NCBI GenBank assembly: GCA_946122785.1
Contig: CAMGYJ010000002.1
Span: 14,148,839-14,212,838 of the forward strand
DNA: 64,000 nucleotides
From: Linum tenue
Lineage: Eukaryota; Streptophyta; Magnoliopsida; Malpighiales; Linaceae
Direction of reading: 5' to 3'
In this document: positions 34,239 to 44,197 of the stretch, piece after piece
Position numbering within the stretch: position 1 is the first letter of the stretch
Layout of the letters: the number at the start of each line of letters is the position of its first letter
Translations under genes and position numbers: made by a program
Notes under the pieces: generated by a model
The model's database searches: none
Told to the model about the DNA's origin: nothing
The model's input: the letters and a program-made list of their open reading frames with translations, nothing else

Positions 34239-35692
34239 ATGTCTCTAGACCATCCGTTTGTGCAGGGCTTGCGCCTGCACCGGAGTACGCGGATCAGTTC
34301 CGCAAGGTGATCCGGGGGAAATTGGAGCGCCACCACCATCTGGAGTGGGCAGTGTTCGAGGAGCTCCACTGCATACAGGAGCTCATAGCCGCCATTAGCC
34401 ACCGCGATTGGTGGACGCTGCTGACTATCGATGAGCCCACCTACACGGAGCTGGTGTGGGAGTTCTACACCACGTTCAAGTACGACCGCAAGAAGGCTCG
34501 GGACTCCTATGTAGTGACATTCAGGCTGGGTGGCTACCCCCGGGAGCTGACCATTGACGGGTTGGCCTACACCTTGGGGATCGAGTACCACCTGTTCGAT
34601 CGCCATGAGGTCGAGATCCCCAACCCGACTGACTGGAACCAGGACGGGTTCTACCGCCGGATAGCCAGACGCGCCCATGGGTATGACTACTTCGATGCTG
34701 GCCAGACCTACGTCAGCACCCTCAAGCCGCAGTGTCACATCCTGAACCTGCTGATCACCCGCTCCATCGTCCCCAACGTCACTGGCTCGCATAAGATTCC
34801 GAAGCGGGTGCTGTATGCCATGTACTCGATGGGGTAACCGGAGCACATGCTCCACTAGGGTTCTTTCGTGGCCACCACCTTCTCCCGGTGCCACGGGAAA
34901 CCCAACCATCTCTACTGTGGTCCCCTGATCACCCGGTTGGCGCGCCATTTCGACATAAGCTTCCAGGGGCTTCAGGATTCTTCTGCACGGGGTAGCTCCA
35001 CCCCCCTCGGCCGGGAAGTGCTCCACAGTGCACGCCTCCTGGCCACTGATGACACCCGCACCTGGGTGGATGGGCTTTCCATGCCCCCTGAGGAGGTTGT
35101 GGATCTCGATGAGGACGAGGAGGACGCTGACTACTCCGGAGAGGAAGTGGATGAGGATGATGATGATGATGACGGGGCCATGGATGCCGATGAGCCGGAG
35201 CCCCTGCTCTCTCCACCAGGGGACCTTCAGCCTCGACGGAGATCAGAGAGAGGCGAGTCCTCCTTTGGTCCTTCTGGTCAGTCGATGGCCTCTAGACCGT
35301 CGATGGATTTCTTCACAGAGCAGTTCCAGCAGATGGGGCTCCAGTTCCAGCAGCTTGGTCTTCAGAACCAGCAGCTCATGGACCATCAGGTCCAGTTATA
35401 TCAGCAGTATTTGGCCCACCAGGCCGAGTACCAGTCCAGGCTGTCGGGTGTTGACGAGCGCCTTGGCCTCTTAGAGACCCATATGGGAGTCACTAGTGCT
35501 CTCATCGGGCGGGAGAGAGATCGAGGCCGCCGATTGATGAAGTACTCGGAGCACCTGCTCCAGGCTTGTCACCCCCCAGAGGAGCACCACTGGACCACCC
35601 GGTGGGATCATTCACCACCACACCCACCACCGGAGGATGGAGACGACGACCTTATGAACCAGATCGACTTCACCGGTCTCGGAGGGCCCTAG
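34239..35692 (+). pseudogene. Third ORF of the Athila-type element (ATHILA ORF-like), broken
   Basis: ATG 34239 begins the ORF. A one-base loss near 34270 shifts the frame, which then runs openly from about 34280 to a TAA at 34835-34837 and a TAG at 34856-34858, and on to the natural TAG at 35690-35692. The first half carries features of the putative plant transposon / ATHILA ORF-1 family (SYVVTFRLGGYPRELTIDGL, LGIEYHLF, LLITRSIVPN). The second half has an acidic Asp/Glu tract (about 35100-35180), then a Gln-rich coiled-coil-like stretch (about 35320-35430) of repeated FQQ/LQNQQL words, and a basic segment (GRERDRGRRLMK). No signal peptide is evident at the start. It occupies the env-like position; its role is unknown. 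Confidence 0.8.
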
Positions 35693-36901
35693 TGGCATGT
35701 TTTGAGTGTTTTTGTCTTTATCAGCATGCAAACTGTCTTGTGTCGGTTTAGTTTCTTTCTTTTCATTTTGGATGTTGTACTATTGGGCTGACCATTGGAC
35801 CTAACGTATTGTGTTTGAACTCTTTGGTTTCCTTTAGCTGTGCTTCTTCCCGACTGGTCCTCTCTCCAGTCCGCTTCATTCCGACTAGTCCATTTTCAGT
35901 CTCCTGCAGTCCGTGCACACCGGTAATATCGTTCCCCTTTCCTTCCCTCTTCTCCATTGAGGGCAATGTCGATCTTAAGTGTGGGGGGGATGTTTATCTT
36001 TTGACTGCATTAGATCTGTTTGTGTTCTTGGAGACTGTCCAAATTTTTAAATTTGAGGGCTCCAAGTACGTGTTCCTTGCAATTGCCTGCTCAGTATGCT
36101 TTGAATTGACAGTCTTTATAGTAATATGCAACATAGGGAGGTAGTGTAGCACTATGGAGGATGTTGATGCATTTAAGAAGTCTCCTTTCTTCTTCATATT
36201 GTGTTGGTTGATTGTGTGAATTAGTGATCTTAGGACCCTTGAATTGTGTGGTGTTGTGGACTCTCTACCTGTCATGGACTCTTGTATCATGTTTTGGAAA
36301 TAACAGGTGCTCGAAAATGTGCTTTAAAATAACGTCTCCCGTGCGAATAGGGCGAAAGTGTGTAAGGGGAGACGGGAATCTGTTCCCAATTTCCACCTAC
36401 TACCTCCAGCCCCCTTACATGTCTTTCCCCCGCACGAGGCTCGAGACATCCGCTCCTGGCATGGCCGGGCTCCCGCAAAACCTCTGCTAGGTGGGAGCCC
36501 CCATTTTCTGAAAAACAGGTTGGAACCCTTGGAAAAGAAGAAGAAAAAAAAACAGAAAAACAAGCAAAAAAAGAAAGAAAAGGGGTTCCAACCATCTTCA
36601 AGAAGAAGATAAAGCACCTTGAAAAATGTGAGTCCATGATCTTTTGTTTTTGAGAGTCTTTTCATCCACGATTCATTTTTCCTCTGTTCACTATTTGCCA
36701 TGATGCCGACTCGAGACTAGCGTTCTCGCCGAGGAAGCTATGAGATGACTTGTGCGTCGGTTGACCTCGTAAGCTGCTAAATAATCTAGGAAGTCCTCTA
36801 CCTACGATCGAGGTTGTTTGTTGCTATAGAGGTCTGGAGAGTTGCATTGGTTTGAGCTAGGTTTGCTATGGGACAATCAAACGGTTAAGTGTGGGGGAGT
36901 T
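35693..36901 (+). other. 3' non-coding region of the Athila-type element
   Basis: No coding text. It contains TTAAGTGTGGGGG at 35975-35987 after a TTGAGGGCAATGTCGATC word, an A-rich run (about 36536-36585), and the final copy of the purine motif at the 3' LTR border. A similar order is found in the fragment at 39.8-43.4 kb. Confidence 0.7.
36885..36901 (+). other. Polypurine tract of the Athila-type element
   Basis: TTAAGTGTGGGGGAGTT abuts the 3' LTR (TGATAGACC at 36902), the expected plus-strand primer site. The same 13-nt core occurs at 34151 and 35975. Confidence 0.85.
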
Positions 36902-38269
36902 TGATAGACCGATAATTACACATGTTTTCACCCCTATTCTGGAGCCGTTTGAGATATTGATTCTCGTGTTTTAAGCCGATTTCACGCGAGGTTGTACGTT
37001 TATGTCATATTTCAGGACTTGGCGTTGGAATCGAGGCAAAGGAACGAGATTCGGGTCGAAAGGAGCAAGTGTGGCTTGAAGTGTGCTATAGAGCCAAAAT
37101 ACCCGGCCATGAGCAGAAATACCCGACCGGGTATTATCTGGCCATGGTCGGGGATTTTTGGCTTTGGGCGTCCGTGAGAAACAGAAGGGGGCCCTGGCAG
37201 GAGGCAAAAATCCCCGGTCGGGGATTATTGGAAGAGACCGGGGATTTCCCCTGAGACCGAAACGGTGCGCTTCAATTATACCCGGTCGAGACCCAAAATA
37301 CCCGACCGGGTATTTCGACCGGGTATCGCGACAGGCAGCAGTTTTAAGGGAAAAGAAGGCTGAAAATCAAGGGATACGAGTTTTAGAGAGACAGAGCGAT
37401 TCCTAGAGAGAGAAAACGACGAACCAGAGTTCCGAAGTGCCATAGCTTGATCTTCATCACCATTGGAGCCCGGCTTGAGCTTGGAGAAGTGCCGATTGAC
37501 AACCAGGAGCAGAAACTCATCCTTCACAGTATGATTTCCGCGTCTGAATCTGCTTTTGCTTTTCTCTCCATGGAGTAGTTTCCCCATTCATCTGGGTATG
37601 GGGAACCCTAGATTTGTATGTTAGGTCTGATTGTATGAACCCAAGTACAGAGTTTATGAATTGATTATATTCGATTGAGGTTTGAATGATTGAATGACTT
37701 GAATCCTGATCAAATTCCTGTTGTTTCTGCTTTAACCTAGAAAGAGAATATCTGCCTAGGTTGATAGAGCACCCTTAGTTGAAGGTAGTGAATTGGCAAC
37801 TTTAGTCGAGGAGCCAATTCATTATTCTGTACCGAATTTACTTCGGTAGTGGAGGTTTGGTTCGTTAGGGCCTCAATCTGTTTACTCCGGTGGAGGTTAG
37901 TCGCCCGCTGGAGACTCAGATTGAGAGGGTCTGAAGACCTTTAGTCAAGTCTTCAGACTGTTTAAGAACCTTCCGCAGTATAACTTTCATGAAAACTGAA
38001 CTTGGTAAATTGCAATCCGGCTTAACTGCAGTCTAGGGGAACCATATCCGGGTGACCTCTCTCGACTTGAAAACAACCGTTTAACTTGCTTTGTTTGTTT
38101 GTTTGTTAATTTGGACTTGCACTAAAGTTTCACTGCTAGATAACAAGAATTCACCAAGTAGTCATCAAATCTAGGACCCGGGTTGACATTAAAACCCAAA
38201 CCCGCTATACTACGCTTTAGGAAGTGGTTGCACTTGGCAATTTTCTAGAGTGATAGTAGGAGTGAGTCA
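36902..38269 (+). repeat. 3' LTR of the Athila-type element
   Basis: 1368 bp, nearly identical to 20851-22215. It differs in length by one extra GTTT unit at about 38100 and one missing G. The dyad array is at 37095-37330. Confidence 0.95.
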
Positions 38270-38601
38270 AAGACAAACTTCAAATGCAACGAAATAGGGA
38301 GAAGAAGAAGGATCGGTAGTCTCAAGTCATGAATAAGAGTGATCGAGGGGGATCTAGTGCGGTGGATTCCAAGTCATTGATGATAGCAATAAGTGACAAT
38401 GTGAAGCAAGTAGTGAATGATCGTGAATCCATGATCATGATCATATACAATGGTGTGCTACTCAATCGATAGTTTATTTAAGATATACCACCTAAGGCAC
38501 GAGTGGTATTGGAAGAATTAGGCGACATGGAGAACTTGTGTGTTAAATGTGTGGAGTGCAAGCAAGCAATGTTGAAGGTACAATCATCTGAATTGTACAA
38601 G
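38270..38601 (+). pseudogene. Old Ty3/gypsy element, continuation (protease-RT linker)
   Basis: Coding text continues from 20850: QMQRNREKKKDR, then a decayed linker up to IPPKARVVLEELGDMENLC, which corresponds to the segment just before RT in gypsy elements. RT itself is missing, because sequence beyond 38601 belongs to another LTR. Confidence 0.65.
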
Positions 38602-39308
38602 TGATAACACCCAAAAAGGTGTTATTTAGACTTTATTTATTAGGTGTTTTATTGACAATTTGAGCATGATTCGATTTATAAAACACCATTTGTAGCCTAG
38701 ATCGCTTCCATTTGTCATATCATGTTATTATAGGTTGCTTTTGATGTTACAAGCGAAAAAGGGGAGAAAATGGGGCTAATGTGTAAGAAAAGGGGCAAAA
38801 AATAGAGTGCGCAATTGAAGGAGCCAAAATCCCAGCCTTTAGTTCCAAGATTAGTGCCACGAAGTGAGGGCGTGAACTAGAGCACCAAAATCACAGCCTT
38901 CAAGGCGAAGATCACAGAATGCAAACATGGAGGCCCGAATGGGGTTTTATCCAAAATGGCGGGCAACACATGGTCAATGAGGGACAAATACCCGGTCTCG
39001 AGGTAAAATACCCGATCGGGTATTAGAGCTCCACGACAGGGAGGTCTCCTAGACGCTTTACCCGACTTTCTATGATTATACGCGATCGGGTATTTGGATG
39101 GCCTGACCGAGTAATCTGTCTTCCAGCTCCACTTCTCGCCCACTCTTCGCTTTGGACACGAAACTAGCTCCCAAGCCTCCATTTCCGCTCTAGGTCATGA
39201 AATACGACACAAAAGCACAACCTAGTGTAAAATCGTCTTAATATATGAGAATTGAACCTTAAACAATGCAAGAATGGTGGGAAAAACATGTGAAAATATC
39301 GGGTTATT
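38602..39308 (-). repeat. LTR or LTR fragment (related to the Athila-type LTR family)
   Basis: The segment has ends TGATAAC and GGTTATTA. On the - strand its first part matches the U3 core of the other LTRs (block around AAGCACAACCTAGTGTAAAATC). It carries dyads TACCCGATCGGGTA and CGCGATCGGGTA at about 38988-39105. No TSD is found, so it is either a truncated LTR or a recombined solo LTR. Confidence 0.6.
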
Positions 39309-39819
39309 AGTTCCCAATCAACAAGTAGTTATGGATAGAGATCGGAACATTGATGAGGTTGTGAGGAAGGAAGAAGAACGTGATGAAGAAGAGCTTCGTA
39401 CTCAACACATGGAAGATTTTTCAGAAGAAAGAGAGGAGGTTGAAGATGAAATTGGAGTCCAATCAATGGACAAGGTTGAGATGCATGAAGCTTCAACAAG
39501 TCACCCGTGCTACCAAAGCTTTCAACTCAACCTTGATGCACTTTTTGAGAAGGACCCTTTTGTAGTCTATTTTTGCCAAACCGAGGCCACACCATCACTA
39601 TTCATTCTTCGTGGATTCAATGATGGTCAATCAAGGTTGCATTACATGGTATGGGTCAAAGAGAAGAATGAAGAAAGAAAGACGAAGAGGTCTCTTGGGT
39701 GGAGACTAACATTTCACAAAGTCCACGGGTCATCCACAACATTTGAAGCATCCAAAGCTCAGTTACACAACTTCACCAAAGAGAACATCAACTTCAAGGA
39801 GGTCTTAAGTTGGACCTAA
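39274..39819 (+). pseudogene. Unrecognised transposon ORF (copy A), C-terminal part
   Basis: A 181-codon frame; the real reading probably starts upstream and was cut by the LTR fragment, so the ATG at 39274 may be accidental. The N-terminal half is highly charged (Glu/Arg/Asp, coiled-coil-like). The C-terminal half matches the protein at 55518-56060: QLNLDALFEKDPF against QLDLYALLEKDPF, CQTEAT, GFNDGQSRLHYMV against GFNDGQPRLCYMV, RSLGWRL and NFKEVLSWT against NYKEVLSWT. I recognise no known domain. The stop is followed 46 nt later by the conserved hairpin. Confidence 0.7.
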
Positions 39820-39864
39820 TACTTGAATATACTTGTCCGGCGACAAGACGTAAAAGATTCACTT

Positions 39865-39882
39865 GTTGGGAGGTACCCCAAC
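39865..39882 (+). other. Conserved hairpin after the unknown ORF (copy A)
   Basis: GTTGGG-AGGTAC-CCCAAC, followed by AACTGGTTTGCATTTCC. It corresponds to 30961-30978 with one base pair exchanged (G-C to T-A) on both sides of the stem. Confidence 0.75.
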
Positions 39883-40419
39883 AACTGGTTTGCATTTCCT
39901 TTACCTTATTCAATAATAAAACTTGCATGTTTGATTTTTGATTTAGGTAGTTCTTATAGTATTAGCTAGTGAATGGATCCCTTCTATGTCAATAATTGCA
40001 TGAATGATTGTTTGGAGACTAACTAGTTGCTTAAGAAATGATTAAAAGTGTTGTTGTGAAGCATGTTGTGCTAGCCTACCAAGTTAGCTACTTAGGGTTA
40101 GAGAATGAGATGACTAGTGCAATAAGATCATAGAATGTATGCTTATGAATGTGTATGCGTGTTTGGAGGCATTGGTGGGCTTTATCTCTATGAATTTGTG
40201 AAGTTTGAATGTCGCCCACTAAGTGCTCGATGAAATGCCCAAACCACATAAAACTTGTTTTCTTGATCCAATGTTTTTCAATTGAAATTGTTGGACTAAG
40301 ATAGACCCTTAGAGTATGTTTATGACATAATATTGAATCCTTGATGCATGAACCTTGAGTTTGCAACTTCAGCTTACATTTGATTTTGTGCTTCGATATG
40401 CTATTAAAGCCATTAGCTC

Positions 40420-41554
40420 AGTTTGGCCCTGCTGTAGCTTTTGCAGAAGCAGCTTCTGCCTTCAGCTTTTAGAGAAGTACTTTTCAAAAAAAGCAGTTGA
40501 GTGTTTGGTTGAAAAAATATTAAAAGTGCTTTTTAATATGAGAGGTTAGGTAAAATGACTATAAAGGACTTATAATATAAACTATGAATAATAGCAATGC
40601 AGTCAAAAGCGCGATTCTACCTAGAAGCGGAAAAGGGGTAAAATCGTAAAGCGTAGAATCAAAGCGTAAAAGCGTAAGTTTTTGACGCATACTGAAAAAT
40701 AACTAAAAATCTATTAAGTAGGACATATGCTATGCAAATATGAATGCACAGAATTTAGATAAGTTAATAAATACATGCGATTCATGTTTAAAGCAGAGCA
40801 ACTTATAGTATCTTAATAATAAGTTCGTAAACATAAATTTTAACGATAAGCCACTTTTCCCTCTATGCTAATGAATTTGGGAAAACCCTAGCTGGTGAAT
40901 TAGATTACTCTATTGAAGTAGAATGCATCCAAGTACCTAGTATGAATCTTTTATCTCAAATTTATCATATTGTTAGTGATTTACTTTAAAAATATACTTT
41001 GTATAATTAATTTCATGAAAAGAATACTCATTTAGTGAACTAAAAGCGTAAAAATGTAAAGCGTTTTGGTGAACTAGAACCGTAAAACCGTAAGTTTTTA
41101 AGCTTTAAAGCGCAATTTAGTCCGATTTTATACACTTAAGTTTTTCTATAGAAACGAAAGCGTTTTGGTGACCCAAAAGCGTAAAATCGTAAGTTTTTAA
41201 GTTTTAAAGCGCGATTTTGACTGCATTGAATAATAGTTCTAAACAATAAAATATAGTCAAAATAGATCTTGTTAGACTTCTTTTATATTATATAATACGA
41301 TTTTATAGTTTATTTTATTTTTAAAATGATATAAATGAAAGAAAATTATATTTTTCTGAAATAAAGTAAAAAATGGTAAGGATAATCTGGAATTTTCCAA
41401 ACAGCTTTTCGCAGAAGCTCTAAATTGGAGTTTCTACTTTTATGTTATACAAAAGCGCTTTTGGGCTTTTCAAAAGCCGAGCTTTTAAAGGTGTTTGGCC
41501 CTGCTTCAGCTTTTGAAGTCGAAAAGCACTTCTAAAAGCCGGGCCAAACATAGG
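40420..41554. mobile_element. MITE (GTTTGGCCC ends), carrying a second MITE
   Basis: Ends GTTTGGCCCTGCTGTAGCTT and, inverted, TGTTTGGCCCGGCTTTT. The 9-bp flanks are CATTAGCTC (40411-40419) and CATTAGTTC (41555-41563), 8 of 9 identical. Subterminal AGCTTTT/AAAAGC words are dense on both sides. It carries the inserted element at 40595-41227, leaving about 500 bp of its own, and has no coding capacity. Confidence 0.8.
40595..41227. mobile_element. MULE-type MITE with perfect 9-bp TSD, nested
   Basis: Perfect TSDs GAATAATAG lie at 40586-40594 and 41228-41236. Ends are CAATGCAGTCAAAAGCGCG and, inverted, AATGCAGTCAAAATCGCG. The interior repeats AAGCGTAAAA/CGTAAGTTTTT words. A probable diverged relative is at 2360-3510. 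Confidence 0.92.
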
Positions 41555-42352
41555 CATTAGTTCAAACTTTGGTTGTTGTCTAATGAGTTGATTCTAGCCT
41601 TCAGACAAGGTATAGAAACCTCTAGAAATACACGATACCCTTGATTTCATGCATTTAGGTCTCAACCCTAATAATTACAACATGCATTTTTGCGTATGCA
41701 CCTCTTATTTCTACATTGTAAAACTTGAGTGTGGGGGTGTGTAGAGTGAACCTAAGGATGAGTTTTGTAGTTCAATTGATCAAGTGAGTTACCTAATGGT
41801 TTGTTTGAACATGTTTTGTGATTTTTATCTTTGTTAGCGATCCAACCAACGTAAGAGGTTCATTCCTCTTAGCCCTCACAACAAAGCAACCGGAATCGCC
41901 ATTGATAAGAAGAACCACAAGTCCCAAGAGGAGAATCATGAACTCAAATTGAGGAGCAACCACAATAAAGTAACCAAAGGAGGCAATTGTGGACTATGAT
42001 GAGTCATCTTCATAAGAAAGAGCCTTCGAAGTGAAACTACAATATGCTCCAACCGTACATCAAGACAACTTGGCATTTGAGGTCTAATTTTTATCTTTAT
42101 ATATTTTTAAATGCTTAGTATAAGTAGTAAATGAAATGTTTTTGGTAGATAGTTTATATATTTTGTGTTTGGATAAACCTTTCTTCCTCACTTGTGTTTG
42201 TGCTCGAATGTCAAATCAGATCAATGAAGACTTGCGCATTGAGTTCCATTTTTCCCTCGACTAAATCAACCCCCAATGGTAATGATTTGAAAACCTAACC
42301 TAGAACTCTCACATTGAGGACAATGTGACTCTCAAGTGTGTGTGTGTCGGGA

Positions 42353-42368
42353 GGGGGGGGGGGGGGGG
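42353..42368. repeat. G homopolymer (16 nt) after a TG repeat
   Basis: Arises within a copy of the CTCAAGTGTGGGGG-type motif, apparently by expansion. Confidence 0.95.
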
Positions 42369-43370
42369 TTGTATTGCTTTTTTGAATGAGTTCATAAATG
42401 TTTGCCAAGTCGATTGGTAACTTCCCTTAATGATGAATGTAAGACGTTTGTGATTGCATGTGTGAATGTGGTTGATTGACTGAATGGTTTGATGTAATTG
42501 AATGGCATATACTTGAAACCTTATTGTATGCCCAGTTTTTTTCAAATTTGAGGGTTCCAAGTAAGCCCTTTATCATGTTGTGTGATCACTTGCTATGAAT
42601 CTTCGAATCTTTGTCTCATTTTCTCGACCAATGTTAAGGTCTATAGTGCATGCTTTGCTTGGGGAGATAGATTCGTGCATGATTCTTCGATGTATCCTAG
42701 TGTGCATGTTTGAAAAATGATTGTGGGACATGTTTTCATTTTGAGAAAACCCTTATTCTCCTAGCTAGGCCATCAGAAAGGTGCTCGGTTTAGTGTTTTC
42801 TCGCATACAAAGAGAAAAAAAAAAAAAGAAACAAAGAGCGAGAATAAAGTGGGGTGTAACATCTAATGCAACATGTTGTGGCAACCCGTCCTAGAGTAAT
42901 GAGAGTGCCTTTCATCACAATGCACATGGAAGATCGAATAACTTTGTCGTGTCCATTTTCATCTTTTCACTACTTCCATTCTCCCATGTACGTCCCCTCA
43001 TGGGCCGAGGTATAGGTAGGAGAATCTATCCCTACTTGCCCGGCTAACAAGCACACAATAATAAGTGCCTAAGTGCACATGCTCATCTCAAGATGAATGG
43101 CTACTCGAATAAAAACCCCCAAACTGAGACTCTAGATAGGAATAAAAGGTTGTTGAGAAAGTGAAGAAAAGAACTGTGTAAACATCGATCCTTTCACCTA
43201 CCTTTGAGAGTTTTGTTTTTCTCCTTGCGTTTGTCTCCTTTCATTCCAGGACATGCTATCTAGGATTTTTCAAATCGAACCAAGCAACGGTGGAGGTAAC
43301 CAAGCGAAGCTAGTCGCGCAAGGAAGGAGAAGGAAAATCATTTGGGAAGGAGAAGGGCATTTGTTTGTTG

Positions 43371-44197
43371 TCGTCTAGTGTAGTGAAGTGTCCAGAAGTT
43401 GGTAGGACTTCTTAGGCCCTGATATGGAATTGGATGGATGCACCATAGTAGGTGGGCTTAATAATTTCTATTATTGTGTGCTTTTTATTGTAGGTTGAGC
43501 CTGCTAGTGGTATTGGATGCAAATATTTGTGAGTCTTTTATTATAATTGAAAAACAATTGAACGCGTTGTTTGGTAGAAGGTAATTATTAATACTTTTTA
43601 TTATATATTATATAGTAATTAGGTTATAAAATAAATTAAATTAATAAAATAATGATGCTCTATTCAGCTCTCAATTTTGAATTCTTCTAAAACTGGCGCT
43701 CTCTCGCTCTCGCTCCACGAATTGGTTACCTAAGTTTAAACCCTTAAACCCTAGGTTTAGGTTTTGAATGTAGATGTAATTATGTTAGGGGTTGTGAATG
43801 GATATGTTTGTTTTAGTGAATGTTGCTTCATTTGTGCTTAATTATGCTTGGGTAAGTTACTTAACTCTTCCCTACTATCCTACAATTAAGTTAACACTAG
43901 GTGAATCGTTGTTGCCCACTGCGCATGAGGCTCCTCGATAGCGTCCCATTTCTTCAGCTAGAAATCACGGGGAAGTTAAAGAAAGGGGATTTGGGAATTG
44001 AGGGGAAAACCTCCGCGGGAATTGCTGCGAGTCAAAAGATTATGATCTCTCGGATTGGGAATTCGTTGAAGGGGTCGTTTGGATGGGGGATTGTAGCGTC
44101 CCGGATTTCATTACAATCTTGTGTTTGCCGATGTAAAAAAAGAGGGATTTTTTCCATAAAGAAATTCGAAATGCTGCATTTGCGCTATTTTAAAATA
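43371..44197. other. Intergenic stretch
   Basis: AT-rich. It includes AAACCCTTAAACCCTAGGTTTAGG (about 43738-43761), two telo-box-like words head to head, a form often seen near plant promoters. A short basic frame at 43901-44206 has no family features. Confidence 0.5.

Larger units (their letters stand above)
20851..38269 (+). mobile_element. Athila-type Ty3/gypsy retrotransposon, with nested inserts
   Basis: LTRs of 1365 bp (20851-22215) and 1368 bp (36902-38269) begin TGATAGA and end GTGAGTCA. By eye they differ at about 31 positions plus two small indels (about 2.3%). Flanks are AAGAA on the left and AAGAC on the right, a 5-bp TSD with one change; the older gypsy reading frame crosses the site if the right-hand version is original. 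Internal order is PBS, gag, protease, RT, RNase H, integrase, hairpin, third ORF, PPT, as in the Athila lineage. Two elements are inserted: a gag-only LTR element (23849-26959) and a long-TIR element (31043-33142). All coding regions are broken. Confidence 0.95.
39838..43370 (+). mobile_element. Athila-related fragment: post-ORF and 3' region with nested MITEs
   Basis: After the hairpin come ACTTGAGTGTGGGGGTG at about 41726-41742, an acceptor-like TTTTATCTTTGTTAG at about 41838 in front of a short decayed frame, ATTGAGGACAATGTGACTCTC with an expanded TG/G run at about 42313-42368, and text collinear with the 3' region at 35.7-36.9 kb (TTTGAGGGTTCCAAGTA against TTTGAGGGCTCCAAGTA). The third ORF is almost gone. 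No LTR was recognised at the right end. Confidence 0.6.

Noticed and set aside
34151..35026. Reverse-strand frame of 291 codons as a gene
   Set aside because: Antisense shadow of the third ORF, which carries the recognisable ATHILA features on the + strand.
36287..36701. Reverse frames near the A-rich run as env-like ORFs
   Set aside because: Phe-rich text produced by the A/T run in the element's 3' non-coding region.
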